From: Chthoniobacterales bacterium
GTDB taxonomy: Bacteria; Verrucomicrobiota; Verrucomicrobiia; Chthoniobacterales; JACTMZ01
DNA length: 64,000 nt
Assembly: GCA_018402585.1 (NCBI GenBank)
Contig: JAGYIO010000006.1
Span: 122,903 to 186,902, forward strand
Direction of reading: 5' to 3'
In this document: one piece after another, positions 43,280-55,054 of the stretch
Position numbering within the stretch: the stretch's first letter is position 1
Layout: each line of letters starts with the position of its first letter
Made by a program: the position numbers and the translations under genes
Notes under the pieces: generated by a model
Seen by the model: only the letters and a program-made list of their open reading frames with translations
What the model was told of the DNA's origin: nothing
Database searches by the model: none

Positions 43280-43774
43280 ATGCCCCTAAACTACGGGAAA
43301 TTCGCGCTGTATCCCGTTTTGGGAAGCATCACGACCGGGGAAGCGGACGAAGTGCGCGACATGTGGATCGCCGCGCGCGCCCTTCCCGCGGCCGAAGCCG
43401 CCCGCCGCACCAGTGAGGTCCTTTTTCTCATCCACGAGGCACCTTCCAGAGGGCTCGCCGGCGTTTGCACCGTTTACCCCGCGCCGCTGGGTCAGACGGG
43501 GCACACCTACTGGCACTTCCGCATGTTCCTGAGCCCCGCTTTCCGCGGTTGCCCCGGCCTGCCGCGCTTTGCGCTCTTGGCCAGCCACCGGCATCTGCAG
43601 GAATCTCTGCCGCCCTACGCCCGGGAAACCCGCGGCGTCGCCGTCGTCACCGAAAATCCCGCCTTCCGCACCCCGCGGGCCCGGACATTTTTCGCCCGCC
43701 AGCAACCCCCGTGGACCTTTCTCGACACCGACGCACGCGGGAACGACATCTTCTACCGCGACTTCGACCATTGA
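43280..43774 (+). CDS. Hypothetical protein
   Basis: 164 residues from ATG 43280. No signal peptide or TM segment. The stretch VLFLIHEAPSRGLAGVCTVYPAPLGQTGHTYWHFRMFLSPAFRGCPGLPRFALLASHRHL recalls the strand and loop order of GNAT-like folds without a clear acetyl-CoA loop. It follows the PEP-CTERM gene by 29 bp, so may share its transcript. No confident family. Confidence 0.55.
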   Translation: MPLNYGKFALYPVLGSITTGEADEVRDMWIAARALPAAEAARRTSEVLFLIHEAPSRGLAGVCTVYPAPLGQTGHTYWHFRMFLSPAFRGCPGLPRFALLASHRHLQESLPPYARETRGVAVVTENPAFRTPRARTFFARQQPPWTFLDTDARGNDIFYRDFDH

Positions 43775-43940
43775 CCCGCGCCTGAAGTTCCCGTGCCATT
43801 TCTGCCAACATCCGCACCGCAAAGTACGAATGCTTTGTTTCGAGGCCACCGGCATCTTTCGGGATGCCATCCATGGACGAGCCGCCAAGACATTTACTCC
43901 GCGCCCTGGCGGCTTCCGTGGTTAATTTGATTGCCCGCTC

Positions 43941-46592
43941 ATGAAACGCAAACGCCTGCTTGTCGTCGGCTGGGACTCCGCCGATTGGAAAATCATCCGC
44001 CCGCTGGTGCAACAAGGCACCATGCCCATGATGGCCAAGATCCTGCACGACGGCGTGCACGGCAACCTGACCACGCTGGAGCCGTCACTCTCGCCCATGC
44101 TCTGGACGACTATCGCCACTGGTCGCCATGCCGCCGAGCACGGGGTGCAAGGTTTCACTGAAGTGCGCGACAAGCAGGTCGTGCCGGTCTCCGCCTCCAC
44201 CCGCCGTTGCCGCGCCGTCTGGAACATCCTCTCCGAGCGCGGACTCAAGACCAACCTAGTTGGGTGGTTCGCCTCGCAGGGCGAACGCGATCCCAACGTG
44301 CGCATGGTCTCCAATCTCTTCGCCCACGCGCCGAGAAAACCGGTCGAATCGCCCGCCGATTGGCCCGCCCCGCCGCCGGGCACCTTCTGGCCCGAATCGC
44401 TCGCCGAAAACCTCGCCTCCTTGCGCGTCAGCCCGCACGAACTCGACGGCGATGTCCTGCGCATGTTCGTTGCGGACCCGGACAAAATCGACCAGGAGAA
44501 AGACCGCCGTCTTTTCATGCTCGCCGAAAAACTTGCCGAAGCATTCAGCGTTCAGGCCGCCGCGACCTGGCTAATGGAAGACGGCGAGTGGGACCTCACC
44601 ATGGTCTACTTCCGTGCCATCGACGAAATTTGCCACCTTTTCATGCCCTTCCACCCGCCGCGCATGGAAGGCGCGCCAGAAAAAGATTTCGCGCATTACC
44701 ATGACGTGGTCAAGAGCGCCTACCGCCTGCACGACCTCATGCTCACGCGCCTCATCGACTTGGCGGGACCCGACGCCGGCGTCATGGTCGTCTCCGACCA
44801 CGGCTTCCACAGCGACCATCTGCGCCCGCGCTTCACCCCGCGCATCCCCGCCGGCATCGTCGTCTGGCACCGCACGCAGGGCATTGTCGCCGCCGCGGGC
44901 CGCGGCTTCCGCACCGGCGGCGGCGAAATCTACGGCGCCCGCCTGCCCGATGTCACCCCCACCATCCTCGCGTGGTTCGGCCTGCCGCGGGCGCACGACA
45001 TGGAAGGTCGCGTGCTGCGCGACGCGTTAACCGCGGAGAGCTTTCCGCCGGATGTCCCGACCCACGAACAGGCCGCACCGGATCGCGCGGCGATGGTCGA
45101 TTGCCAACTCGGCGACCGCGAGCGCAACGCCATGCTCGAGCACTTCGTCGCCCTCGGCTACATCGACGCCATCCCCGACAACGCGGCCGCCGCGGCCGAG
45201 CAGACCCAGCGCGTGAACGACTGGCAACTGGCCTGCGCGCTGGTGCACAGCGGACGCCACGAAGAGGCCCTTTCCTTGCTCGAAGCCGTGCATGACGCCG
45301 TCCCGCAGCGTCCCGACTTCGCCCAACGCCTCGCCCACGTCCAACTCCAACTCGGCTTGGCCGACGAGGCCGCAGCCACCATCGGCGCCTCGCTCGAGAG
45401 GTTCAAGGATGCCAACGCGATCGCCCTCATCCGCGCCAACATCGCCTACCAACAGGGCAACAACGGGCAGGCCCTCGCCCTCCTCGAGGAGGTGCGCGGA
45501 CGCGATCCGGCCTTCGGCGGACTGCGCGAGCAACTCTCCCGCACCCTGCTTAAATTACGCCGCTGGGATGAGGCCGAGTCCACCGCCCGGGATATCCTCG
45601 CTCTTGATCCGGGCTACGCGCCCGCGTGGGCCATCGTAGCACGTTGCCAGTTGCACCGCGGGGAAGACGAGGCTTGCATCGAAAACTCACTCGAGGCCAT
45701 CGACCTCGAATTCAACAGCCCATGGGCCCACCTCAACCTCGGCCTCGCCCTCGCCCGCCAGGAGAAGTGGAAGGACGCCGCCCTGGCCCTGCGCAACGCG
45801 ATCAAACTCGCCCCAACCTACATCCCGTCCTACCGCTTCCTCGCCCAAGTGCTCAACAAAATGGGCCTCTCCGACGAGTCACGCACCTGCATGGCCCAAG
45901 CCAAGACCATGCGCCAGCGCGCCAACGATGACGCCGTCGCTCGTAGTAGGCGCGTGCGCGCCGCAGCCGGGGAACGCGCCGCCGCCCGTGCCGCGCGAGC
46001 GCCCAAGCCCGCGCCGCGACCAATCGAACCGCTCGACCTGCTCCTCGTTTCCGGCCTCCCGCGCAGCGGCACCTCCCTCATGATGCAAATCCTACAGGCC
46101 GGCGGCATCCCTGTGCTGACCGACGGACAACGCGCCGCCGACGAGGACAATCCCGAAGGCTATTGGGAATGGGAGAAGATCAAAACCCTTCCCAAAGACC
46201 CGGGCATCCTCAAGCAGGCCGAAGGAAAAGCGGTCAAAGTCATCTCCGCGCTGCTGCCCGCCCTCCCTCGAGCCCACCGCTACAAGCTCATTTTCATGAC
46301 ACGGCCCGCAGACCAAGTCGTGGCCTCACAATTCGCCATGCTCGAGCGCCAGGGCCAATTCCCCCAACACGAAGCCGCCCACTTGGCCAAAATACAGGAA
46401 GAACACAGCGCCAAACTCCGCAAAGCTTTCCAAACAATCGGTCGCCTCGCATGGATCGAGGTGAGCTACCCCGATCTCGTCGCCGATCCCGCCGCGACGA
46501 TCGCCAAAGTGGCGGACTTTCTCGGCGACCGTTTCGACAACACCTCCCGAGTCACCGCCGTGGTGAGGCCCAAACTCCATCGGCAGAGATAG
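43941..46592 (+). CDS. Type I phosphodiesterase (alkaline-phosphatase superfamily)-TPR-sulfotransferase fusion
   Basis: 883 residues in three parts. Residues ~1-410 belong to the alkaline phosphatase superfamily: metal-binding Asp in VVGWDSADW, Thr in LWTTIATGRHAAEHGVQGF, Asp/His in RAIDEICHLFMPFH and VVSDHGFHSDH. Residues ~430-655 are TPR units (CALVHSGRHEEALSLLEAV, NIAYQQGNNGQALALLEEV, AHLNLGLALARQEKWKDAALAL). A basic Ala/Arg linker (~655-695) leads to a sulfotransferase domain (~697-883) with PAPS loop SGLPRSGTSLMMQIL and the second site FMTRPADQVVASQ. No signal peptide, so a cytosolic role is likely. The first two parts occur together in other bacteria; the added sulfotransferase is the odd element. 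A role in making or modifying a surface glycan is inference. Confidence 0.85.
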   Translation: MKRKRLLVVGWDSADWKIIRPLVQQGTMPMMAKILHDGVHGNLTTLEPSLSPMLWTTIATGRHAAEHGVQGFTEVRDKQVVPVSASTRRCRAVWNILSERGLKTNLVGWFASQGERDPNVRMVSNLFAHAPRKPVESPADWPAPPPGTFWPESLAENLASLRVSPHELDGDVLRMFVADPDKIDQEKDRRLFMLAEKLAEAFSVQAAATWLMEDGEWDLTMVYFRAIDEICHLFMPFHPPRMEGAPEKDFAHYHDVVKSAYRLHDLMLTRLIDLAGPDAGVMVVSDHGFHSDHLRPRFTPRIPAGIVVWHRTQGIVAAAGRGFRTGGGEIYGARLPDVTPTILAWFGLPRAHDMEGRVLRDALTAESFPPDVPTHEQAAPDRAAMVDCQLGDRERNAMLEHFVALGYIDAIPDNAAAAAEQTQRVNDWQLACALVHSGRHEEALSLLEAVHDAVPQRPDFAQRLAHVQLQLGLADEAAATIGASLERFKDANAIALIRANIAYQQGNNGQALALLEEVRGRDPAFGGLREQLSRTLLKLRRWDEAESTARDILALDPGYAPAWAIVARCQLHRGEDEACIENSLEAIDLEFNSPWAHLNLGLALARQEKWKDAALALRNAIKLAPTYIPSYRFLAQVLNKMGLSDESRTCMAQAKTMRQRANDDAVARSRRVRAAAGERAAARAARAPKPAPRPIEPLDLLLVSGLPRSGTSLMMQILQAGGIPVLTDGQRAADEDNPEGYWEWEKIKTLPKDPGILKQAEGKAVKVISALLPALPRAHRYKLIFMTRPADQVVASQFAMLERQGQFPQHEAAHLAKIQEEHSAKLRKAFQTIGRLAWIEVSYPDLVADPAATIAKVADFLGDRFDNTSRVTAVVRPKLHRQR

Positions 46593-46680
46593 CGACGAAC
46601 GGTCTCCCCCTTCCTGCCAAAGACTCAATCCGCTTGGCCCAACGGCCTTCCCCCCGCTAGGGTAAAATTCCTTCCGTTAC

Positions 46681-48180
46681 ATGAGCAAAGAACTTTCCGA
46701 CATCGGTCTCATCGGCCTCGCTGTGATGGGACAAAACCTCGCCCTGAATATCGCCGACCACGGCTTCCGCATCTCGGTTTTCAATCGCACGACCGCGAAG
46801 ACCGAGGAGTTCGTCCAAAAACACCCGGGCACGCCGGGTGGACTCCATGCTGCCCTGACCCTCGAAGACTTTGTCGCTTCGATCCAACGTCCGCGCAAAA
46901 TCATCATCCTGGTCCAAGCCGGCCGGGCGACCGACGCGGTGATCGACAGCCTCGTGCCGCTCCTCGAGCAGGATGACATCATCATCGACGGCGGCAACGC
47001 ACTCTGGTCGGACACCATCCGCCGCGAAAAAGACCTCACCACGAAAAATCTCCGCTTCATCGGCTCCGGCGTCTCCGGCGGCGAGGAAGGCGCGCGCTTC
47101 GGTCCTTCGCTCATGCCCGGCGGCGCCGAATCCTCCTGGCAGGAACTCGCGCCGATCTGGAAGGCGATCGCCGCCAAGGTGGACGCCCAGACCGGCAAAC
47201 CCCTCGAGGGCGCCGCGCCCGGCAAACCGATCCAAGGCGGCGTCCCCTGCACGACCTACATCGGACCGAACGGCGCTGGCCACTTCGTCAAGATGGTCCA
47301 CAACGGGATCGAATACGGCGACATGCAGCTCATTTGCGAAGCTTACCATATCCTGCGCCACGGCATCGGGCTCACCGTGGAGGAAACCCAGCAAGCCTTC
47401 GCCTCTTGGAACGCCGGTGACCTTGATTCCTTCCTCATTGAAATCACGGCCCACATCCTCGCGGTTAAGGACCCCGTGACCGGCGCGCCACTGGTCGACG
47501 TCATCATGGACCGTGCCGGGCAGAAAGGCACCGGCAAGTGGACCGTGACCGACGGACTTAACGCCGGCATCCCAATCTCGACCATCTCGGAGGCCGTCTT
47601 TGCCCGCTGTATCAGCGCGCTGAAAGAAGAACGCGTCGTTGCGTCGCAGATCCTCAAAGGACCGAAGCCGCACTTTGACGGCAACAAGCAGGACCTGATC
47701 GACGCGGTGCGCGACTCGCTTTATGCCTCGAAAATCTGTTCCTACGCGCAGGGCTTTACCCTCATGCGCGCGGTGGCCGCGGAACAAAATTGGCCGCTCC
47801 ACTTCGGCGAGATTGCCATGATCTGGCGCGGTGGTTGCATCATCCGGGCCCGCTTCCTCCAACGGATCAAAGAAGCCTTCGACCGCGACCCGGCTTTGCC
47901 CAATCTGCTCCTCGACCCCTATTTTCAGGACGTGATCAACCGCACACAGTCCCACTGGCGGAAGATCGTCTCCGATGCCGTGCTCTCCGGCCTCCCGACC
48001 CCCGCCTTCAGCGCGTCGCTCGCTTACTTCGACAGCTACCGCTCGGAGCGCCTTCCGGCCAACCTGCTCCAAGCCCAACGCGATTACTTTGGTGCCCACA
48101 CCTACGAGCGGACCGACCAGCCAAAAGGAAAATGGTTCCACTACGATTGGGTCGGCGACCAAAAGCAGCACGAAGTATGA
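46681..48180 (+). CDS. gnd: 6-phosphogluconate dehydrogenase (decarboxylating)
   Basis: 499 residues, the long type typical of many bacteria. It oxidises 6-phosphogluconate to ribulose-5-phosphate with NADP. Seen: [22 protein letters not shown] (nucleotide loop), [59 protein letters not shown] with the catalytic Lys, and [14 protein letters not shown]. Single gene, ending before a hairpin and a convergent gene. Confidence 0.97.
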   Translation: MSKELSDIGLIGLAVMGQNLALNIADHGFRISVFNRTTAKTEEFVQKHPGTPGGLHAALTLEDFVASIQRPRKIIILVQAGRATDAVIDSLVPLLEQDDIIIDGGNALWSDTIRREKDLTTKNLRFIGSGVSGGEEGARFGPSLMPGGAESSWQELAPIWKAIAAKVDAQTGKPLEGAAPGKPIQGGVPCTTYIGPNGAGHFVKMVHNGIEYGDMQLICEAYHILRHGIGLTVEETQQAFASWNAGDLDSFLIEITAHILAVKDPVTGAPLVDVIMDRAGQKGTGKWTVTDGLNAGIPISTISEAVFARCISALKEERVVASQILKGPKPHFDGNKQDLIDAVRDSLYASKICSYAQGFTLMRAVAAEQNWPLHFGEIAMIWRGGCIIRARFLQRIKEAFDRDPALPNLLLDPYFQDVINRTQSHWRKIVSDAVLSGLPTPAFSASLAYFDSYRSERLPANLLQAQRDYFGAHTYERTDQPKGKWFHYDWVGDQKQHEV

Positions 48181-48198
48181 TCAGGGCCGGAGCAGTCG

Positions 48199-48251
48199 CC
48201 GGTTCCGCTCGAACCGGTCAGCCCGCTCTTATCCCGGGCGACCAGAGCGGG
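48199..48251. terminator. Two hairpins between convergent gnd and the DUF4914 gene
   Basis: CCGGTTC-CGCTC-GAACCGG (48199-48217) and CCCGCTCT...AGAGCGGG (48222-48251, 8-bp stem) lie in the 121-bp gap between two genes that end towards each other. No long U-run accompanies them. They fit a bidirectional end region. Confidence 0.5.
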
Positions 48252-48301
48252 TAATGACCACTTGAGAAAGCTTGCTCGCTCAGGTCATGACCGCGCGCGG
48301 C

Positions 48302-50194
48302 TCAATCCTCAACCCGTATCAACTCATGCGGGATCAAGGAGACATAGTCTTCGATCGAGCCCCCTTGCAGAGAACAATCAATGATCGAGCGGCCCAGCGG
48401 ATGAAGATCTTCGTGCAGGAAGCCTCTCAATTCGCGGTGGAAAAAGTCGGTCAGAATTTGCGCCCCCGCATCGTAAGCCGCCTCGCCGACCTCGGGTTGC
48501 TTGTCCACCTCGAAGAACCAACTGCCCACCGTGCGTCCTTCAATCAGAATCGAGGACGGCAAATAACCAAGCAACGGACATCGCGCGGCGTGCAAACTGG
48601 AGGCCTCAAACTCCGCTCCGCCGCGCCGCGCGATGAACTCGCGGGTGATCCACTGCGGCATGAAGCCCACTTCCCATGCCCCGACATGCTGGTTGGGCAC
48701 CAGGATATATTTCACCTTTGGGGTTTCGATGATCTGCTGCAACAGGAGGTTCGCCTGGTCGACCCTCCGTCCCGTGGCGAAAGGCCAGTAGGACCCGACA
48801 CCTTCCGAACTCATGCCCTCCGTGTCGACAATACTCGGATTGGCATGACCCCGCGGGGCGACCAAACGCCAGAGCCAGGCCAGTGACGGCGGCAGCAGGT
48901 GGAAAAATCCGATAATGCCGTAAGACGGCTCTTCGCGGGTGCAGGGCGGACAGCGCACACCGAGGCTGCGCACGTCGATCTCGACCGCTTTCTTCACGAT
49001 GCCCGGGATGATCCGGCGGGGAATAACCACGCGCGGGTTCGGACACGGCTTGCCCGGTTCGTCCTCGATGTGTTCCCAAATCAGCGCCGTCGCGCCGGGA
49101 TGGGCTTGGATGTTGAGGAAAAGGATTTTTTCGGCCGGATGGATGGTCAATTTTTCCAGGTGGGGGTCGGTGCCGTAGTGCTGGATGTGGTTGACCCGCA
49201 CAAACCACGCATCCTCCGCATCGACCACGCTCAGCTTGCCCCGCCCCTTGCTCAGCGAGGGGTGGCAGAGGGCCATGTCATCGGTCACCGGACGCAACTC
49301 GCAATTCCGCGGCAGGGTAAGTGTCCGCCGTTCGCCGGTCATGATGTTGCGTCCCATCAGCAGGGTACCATCATCCTGGCGGTGGGCCTGCTCGAGCAAC
49401 TCGCTCTTGCCACCGCCGCTCGCGCCCTCGTGGGAGATGACCACCTTCATGCCATAGGGGGTGATTACCTGCACGGTTGAACCGTGCATTGTGATCCACT
49501 TTTCGCCCTCGCCAACGTTGAGCAACACGCCATAGATGCCCTTTTTTGCGCTGGGTCCGGGATAAAGATTGTAACTGAACAATTCGTGACAGTGCTCGCC
49601 GCGGGCGTGCACCACAATTTGCCGGCCTGCAAAATGGGTGTGCCGGAAAGGCGGGGCCACGTAGATAATTGCTTTGGGTTCGAAATCGGGCGGCACCTGC
49701 GCTGGCTCGAGCAAGCCCTGGAGTAAAGCGAGTCCCAGCGCGAAAAAGCCCGCGTTGTCCGGCGCAATGACAAAAGCCGCGACTCCTTTGCCGGCCATCC
49801 CCGCGAGAAAGGGGAAGACCGCGAGGTTCTGCGTCTTGAGCCAGGCAAAAGTTTCTTCGCGCACCGGATCAAAATCGCGGGCGAAACGCTCTTGGAACGT
49901 CGGTTTGTCGGTCGGCCGCGCGTCGCCGATCACCATGCAGTCGGGATCCCGCCGCCGCATATAAGGCTCGAGATAGTTCGCCGCGATCCCGTTCTTCACC
50001 GCGCAAACCCGCGCCTCGACGACCCGACCCCTTCCCGGCACGTCATAGGCGACCTCATGCCAGCCATCGATGGCGTCACGAGTTGACAGCTGGATCAGTT
50101 GCTCGACCGAAGTGGCGACCGTAACCTTCGGCGCCGCCGCCAAAATGGCTTCGGCTTCAGGAGGTAATCTGTAGGGCAACTTGAATTTGGGCAT
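48302..50194 (-). CDS. DUF4914 family protein with a PEPCK-like P-loop
   Basis: 630 residues from ATG 50194 (the frame continues upstream without family-like sequence). Distinct marks: FSYNLYPGPSAKKGIYGVLLN, WITMHGSTVQVITPYGMKVVISHEGASGGGKSELLEQAHR (a kinase-1-like nucleotide loop), SVVDAEDAWFVRVNHIQHYG, FLNIQAHPGATALIWEHIEDEPGKPCPNPRVVIPRRII, and RCPPCTREEPSYGIIGFFHLLPP. The loop order recalls PEP carboxykinases, whose true member (pckG) is 1.3 kb away. DUF4914 has no established reaction that I know of. Cytosolic. A phosphotransfer or carboxykinase-like role is inference. Confidence 0.78.
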   Translation of the reverse strand: MPKFKLPYRLPPEAEAILAAAPKVTVATSVEQLIQLSTRDAIDGWHEVAYDVPGRGRVVEARVCAVKNGIAANYLEPYMRRRDPDCMVIGDARPTDKPTFQERFARDFDPVREETFAWLKTQNLAVFPFLAGMAGKGVAAFVIAPDNAGFFALGLALLQGLLEPAQVPPDFEPKAIIYVAPPFRHTHFAGRQIVVHARGEHCHELFSYNLYPGPSAKKGIYGVLLNVGEGEKWITMHGSTVQVITPYGMKVVISHEGASGGGKSELLEQAHRQDDGTLLMGRNIMTGERRTLTLPRNCELRPVTDDMALCHPSLSKGRGKLSVVDAEDAWFVRVNHIQHYGTDPHLEKLTIHPAEKILFLNIQAHPGATALIWEHIEDEPGKPCPNPRVVIPRRIIPGIVKKAVEIDVRSLGVRCPPCTREEPSYGIIGFFHLLPPSLAWLWRLVAPRGHANPSIVDTEGMSSEGVGSYWPFATGRRVDQANLLLQQIIETPKVKYILVPNQHVGAWEVGFMPQWITREFIARRGGAEFEASSLHAARCPLLGYLPSSILIEGRTVGSWFFEVDKQPEVGEAAYDAGAQILTDFFHRELRGFLHEDLHPLGRSIIDCSLQGGSIEDYVSLIPHELIRVED

Positions 50195-50322
50195 AGGCGA
50201 AAAGCAAAGGTCCGGCCAAATATAGCGGTGAGGGAAAAAAAACCAACCTGTCTCTGGCCCGTTTCGCGACAATGAGCCGAGACTGGCCCCGGGCCGGAGA
50301 AAGCGCTACACCAGTCCCCTCA

Positions 50323-50394
50323 GCGCGGTTAGCTCAGCGGTAGAGCGGCTCGTTTACACCGAGTTGGTCGGGGGTTCGATCCCCTCACCGCGCA
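50323..50394 (+). tRNA. tRNA-Val (anticodon TAC)
   Basis: Full cloverleaf: acceptor GCGCGGT/ACCGCGC, D-arm GCTC...GAGC, anticodon stem GCTCG/CGAGT with loop TTTACAC giving TAC, T-arm GGGGG-TTCGATC-CCCTC and discriminator A. The CCA end is not encoded. It lies in the gap upstream of the divergent DUF4914 gene. Confidence 0.97.
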
Positions 50395-50945
50395 TTCCCT
50401 TCGACCTCCCACGGTTCTCGCCCTGGCGCATGCCAAGGAATCCCCGGCCGAGCGCAAAACCGAGGGGCCGATAAGTCACAGCTTTGGCCGCCTGCTGCTG
50501 CAGGCCCTCGGGCAAACATGTGGCTCGGGTGGTGAGGAGAATCTTAAGCGCCGGCCGATGCATGAGGAAATCAGCCATGAGTTTGGCGTAGGCCAAAATA
50601 ACCTGGAACGGGGCGATAAGAGCAAACCCGATGGTGAGCAGGTTCCGGGTCAGGCTGACCGCGCTGAGCAGCAAGTCGAGGCCGCAAACCATAGCAAGGA
50701 GCAGGCTTTGACCGATGGCTGCTCCCCATCCCACCGCGACCGCCCCGGTGCCGTGGCCCCTCCGTGCAACCACATGATGGACTTCTTGTCGATGCCCGCT
50801 CAGAGGAAGCTCCCACCCGGCGAGCAGACACAGGGTGGCCCGGGTAGGCAGCGTGGAGGCCTCTGGCAGCAGCGCGGCAAATCCAGAAGCTTCGACCTCG
50901 CCGGAAATGCACCGTGCTGCCACGCAGCAACGACCACCGCCGTTT
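50395..50945. other. Stretch with only a doubtful minus-strand membrane-protein frame
   Basis: A minus-strand frame (50354-50923) holds several hydrophobic segments (SLLLAMVCGLDLLLSAVSL, LLTIGFALIAPFQVILAY), but it ends inside the complement of tRNA-Val, giving the known artefact ending EGIEPPTNSV. It could be a decayed membrane gene or chance. I give it no name. The rest of the interval has no recognisable feature. Confidence 0.35.
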
Positions 50946-51389
50946 CTACTTTGTGCCCGCTTCGGGCCGGCCCGAGAGCGCCGCCTCCAAGGCTTGCCAG
51001 GGCAGCATGGCGCATTTGATCCGGGTCGGGAATTTCCGTAACCCCGACAAAGCCTTCAGGTCTCCCAACTCTTCCGGCGGTTCGCATTTTGGTCCCAGCA
51101 GCATCTCACGTACCCGGAGCGAGAATCTCCGCGCCTCGCCCGCGGTCTGGCCTTTTGCCTTTCCCGTCATCATCGAAGCAGATGCCCGTGAGATGGCGCA
51201 GCCCTGACCTTGGAAGGTCACGTCGGACAAGCTTTCACCCTCCAGCCGGACAAAGACCTTCACCTCGTCTCCGCAGAGCGGATTACGGCCTTCCGCACTA
51301 CAGGTGCATTCCGGCATCTCGCGAAAGTTCCGCGGACGCTTGTGGTGATCCAGAATGATCTCCTCGTAAATGTCGGCCAGTTCCGTCAT
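50946..51389 (-). CDS. sufU: SufU/IscU-like iron-sulfur cluster assembly protein
   Basis: 147 residues from ATG 51389. [22 protein letters not shown] is the family start, and the three conserved cysteines occur in [24 protein letters not shown] and [13 protein letters not shown]. SufU-type proteins, which carry an insertion between the second and third cysteine as here, accept sulfur from the SufS desulfurase. No suf genes adjoin it. Divergent from pckG, with which it shares the intergenic region. Confidence 0.93.
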   Translation of the reverse strand: MTELADIYEEIILDHHKRPRNFREMPECTCSAEGRNPLCGDEVKVFVRLEGESLSDVTFQGQGCAISRASASMMTGKAKGQTAGEARRFSLRVREMLLGPKCEPPEELGDLKALSGLRKFPTRIKCAMLPWQALEAALSGRPEAGTK

Positions 51390-51513
51390 GCAGGGATTAG
51401 TTTGGCGATTTCGGGCCAGGAGGCAAACCAAGGAGCTGGCGGAGGGCGATAACCTCCTTTCCATTAAGGTTGCCAAGAGGCAGAACCAATCTCACATTAC
51501 GCGGGAATTTCGC

Positions 51514-53305
<1,792 letters not shown>

Positions 53306-53313
<8 letters not shown>

Positions 53314-53917
53314 TCAAAGCTCACGCCCCTTCCCCCCTCTCGGGACGGTCGCCGCGGCGACCCTCCGCGCGCTTCTTCTTGCCGCCTTCCTCCCCGCTGT
53401 CGCCTCCGCCGCTGAACCCCAAGAAATCGGCGACCAAGTTGCCGGCCGTCTCTTCGCCAGCCTGATGACTATCCTGCAGGAAAAAATCGCGAGTGAAGGC
53501 CCCGAGGCCGCCATCGCCTACTGCCGCCTCGAAGCTCTCCCGCTCACCGCGCAGATCGCCGAAGAGTTCCCCCAAGTCCAAAGCGTCCGCCGCACCGCGC
53601 TGCGCGTCCGTAATTCCGACAATCAGCCCGACGCCACCGACCGCTCCGTGCTCGAAAAGTGGCTGGCGAGTTGGAACCCCGCCGCCCTGCCAAAACCGGT
53701 CATGCAGGAATTCATCACCGCCGACGGCAGCAAAGAAATCCGCTACTACCGTCCGGTCCCCGTCATGGCCACCTGCCTCACCTGCCACGGCAGCGGCGAC
53801 GAAATTCCTGACAACGTGCGCGCCGCGATCTCTCGCGACTACCCGCAGGACCAAGCGATCGATTTTCAAGAGGGCGACCTCCGCGGCGCCATCGTCGTAA
53901 CCTTCCCAGCGGAATAA
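53306..53917 (+). CDS. DUF3365-type periplasmic haem-binding protein
   Basis: 203 residues from TTG 53306, overlapping the end of pckG by eight bases. A signal peptide ([17 protein letters not shown]) precedes a helical DUF3365/Tll0287-like fold: [58 protein letters not shown] (a CxxCH c-type haem site), and [15 protein letters not shown]. Such domains act as redox or gas sensors, or small cytochromes. Here no kinase or transmembrane domain follows, so a free periplasmic cytochrome is likely. Confidence 0.85.
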
Positions 53918-53935
53918 AGCTCCGTCGCCACCCCC

Positions 53936-53955
53936 TGGTCGCCCGCAGGCGACCA
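53936..53955. terminator. Hairpin between convergent genes
   Basis: TGGTCGCC-CGCA-GGCGACCA, a perfect 8-bp stem, lies 18 bases after the DUF3365 stop and ahead of the end of the convergent ADP-ribosylglycohydrolase gene. No U-run. Confidence 0.5.
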
Positions 53956-54018
53956 ACTGATATGACCGCCGCACGCAGCCCTTTTGCAGTGCGGTGGCTT
54001 CACACCGCTTTCCCCAGC

Positions 54019-55005
54019 TCAGCCCCGCCCAACCTCATCCACCGCTTTCAATCCTTCGACCCACCGCTCCGGCACGGCCGCCCCACCCGCGCCCACCAGC
54101 GCGCCGACCACAATCCCCCGGTGACAATTGTCCCCGCCGAGATTCGTGTTCGCCACCAGCGCCGCCTCCAGATCGTCCGCATATTTCCAAGCGAGAAAGA
54201 GCGAGGCCGGAAAAGAATCCTGCAGGTAGCAGGCCGGGCTCAAAATCGCGCCGACCACCTCCTCATCCGGCCGGGCCGACCAAGCCTCGAGCTTCTTCCG
54301 CCCGACCCAGCCGTTGCCGCATTTTTCGATACTCTCGCGAACCGGAGCACCGTTCAGAATCGCCACGAGCATTTTGGTCAGATCGCGCGCGGCATTCTCG
54401 ACCAGTTCCCCTTGATGCGTGACGCGCACCTGCTCTCGCACGGCAGTCAGCGCGGCACTTTCATCATCCGCAGACCACACGGCCAAGACCGGCACATGAG
54501 CCAGCCCGCCGATGTGAATGTCCTCCCCCCCGCAATCTTCCGGCTTTTTGCCCCGCGCATACTTGGTGAAAAAATTCCGGTGGCATTCTTCCAAATAGGT
54601 ATCCCGGTGCTTCCCCGGGGTGGTCATAAATTCAAGATAACGCCGCAAATAATCCCCACGGTCATAGCGCCCGCACGCGCGCAAGGACTCGAGCAACTCC
54701 CGCGCCAACTGCATGTTCACCGTGTTCTCCCCCGCGGCCAGAAACTGATGGTAATGCACGCCCCGCCGCCCCCAATACGGCGCCTGATCGTGCAAAATTT
54801 CACCCTGTGCATTCGGCGCCGTATAGCTCGAGCGCCAGAGGATGCTGTCTGCATGCGGGCTTTTCGGCGCGACCAAGTCGGTGATCCGCCCGTAGTCCCG
54901 CTCCAGCGCCCCTCGGTCATAATACCAGTGCACCGGCATGGCCAGGGCATCGCCCAGAAAAGCCCCGAGCAAACACCCCCGCTTTCTCTTTTCTAAATCA
55001 TTCAT
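54019..55005 (-). CDS. ADP-ribosylglycohydrolase (DraG/ARH family)
   Basis: 328 residues from ATG 55005; the frame upstream is the shadow of the lipoprotein. The family start RGCLLGAFLGDALAMPVHWYY, metal/adenosine pieces (GGEDIHIGGLAHVP) and the C-terminal signature ANTNLGGDNCHRGIVVGALVGA (the D-x-D/N type Mg site) are visible. The usual N-terminal GDALG Asp is there. Members remove ADP-ribose from proteins or nucleotides; the target is unknown. It is 49 bp behind the lipoprotein gene. Confidence 0.9.
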   Translation of the reverse strand: MNDLEKRKRGCLLGAFLGDALAMPVHWYYDRGALERDYGRITDLVAPKSPHADSILWRSSYTAPNAQGEILHDQAPYWGRRGVHYHQFLAAGENTVNMQLARELLESLRACGRYDRGDYLRRYLEFMTTPGKHRDTYLEECHRNFFTKYARGKKPEDCGGEDIHIGGLAHVPVLAVWSADDESAALTAVREQVRVTHQGELVENAARDLTKMLVAILNGAPVRESIEKCGNGWVGRKKLEAWSARPDEEVVGAILSPACYLQDSFPASLFLAWKYADDLEAALVANTNLGGDNCHRGIVVGALVGAGGAAVPERWVEGLKAVDEVGRG

Positions 55006-55054
55006 TCCTCCACCTTCATCCCTCCACCCCTCTGCCTCAACCCTCAACTTCTCC

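Noticed and set aside
50354..50923. Minus-strand open frame with hydrophobic segments
   Set aside because: It ends within the complement of tRNA-Val with the well-known artefact ending EGIEPPTNSV and matches no family; a remnant is possible but not shown.
53347..53362. 16-bp palindrome GGTCGCCGCGGCGACC identical to 63809-63824
   Set aside because: The first copy is part of the DUF3365 signal-peptide codons and both are highly GC-biased; coincidence cannot be ruled out.
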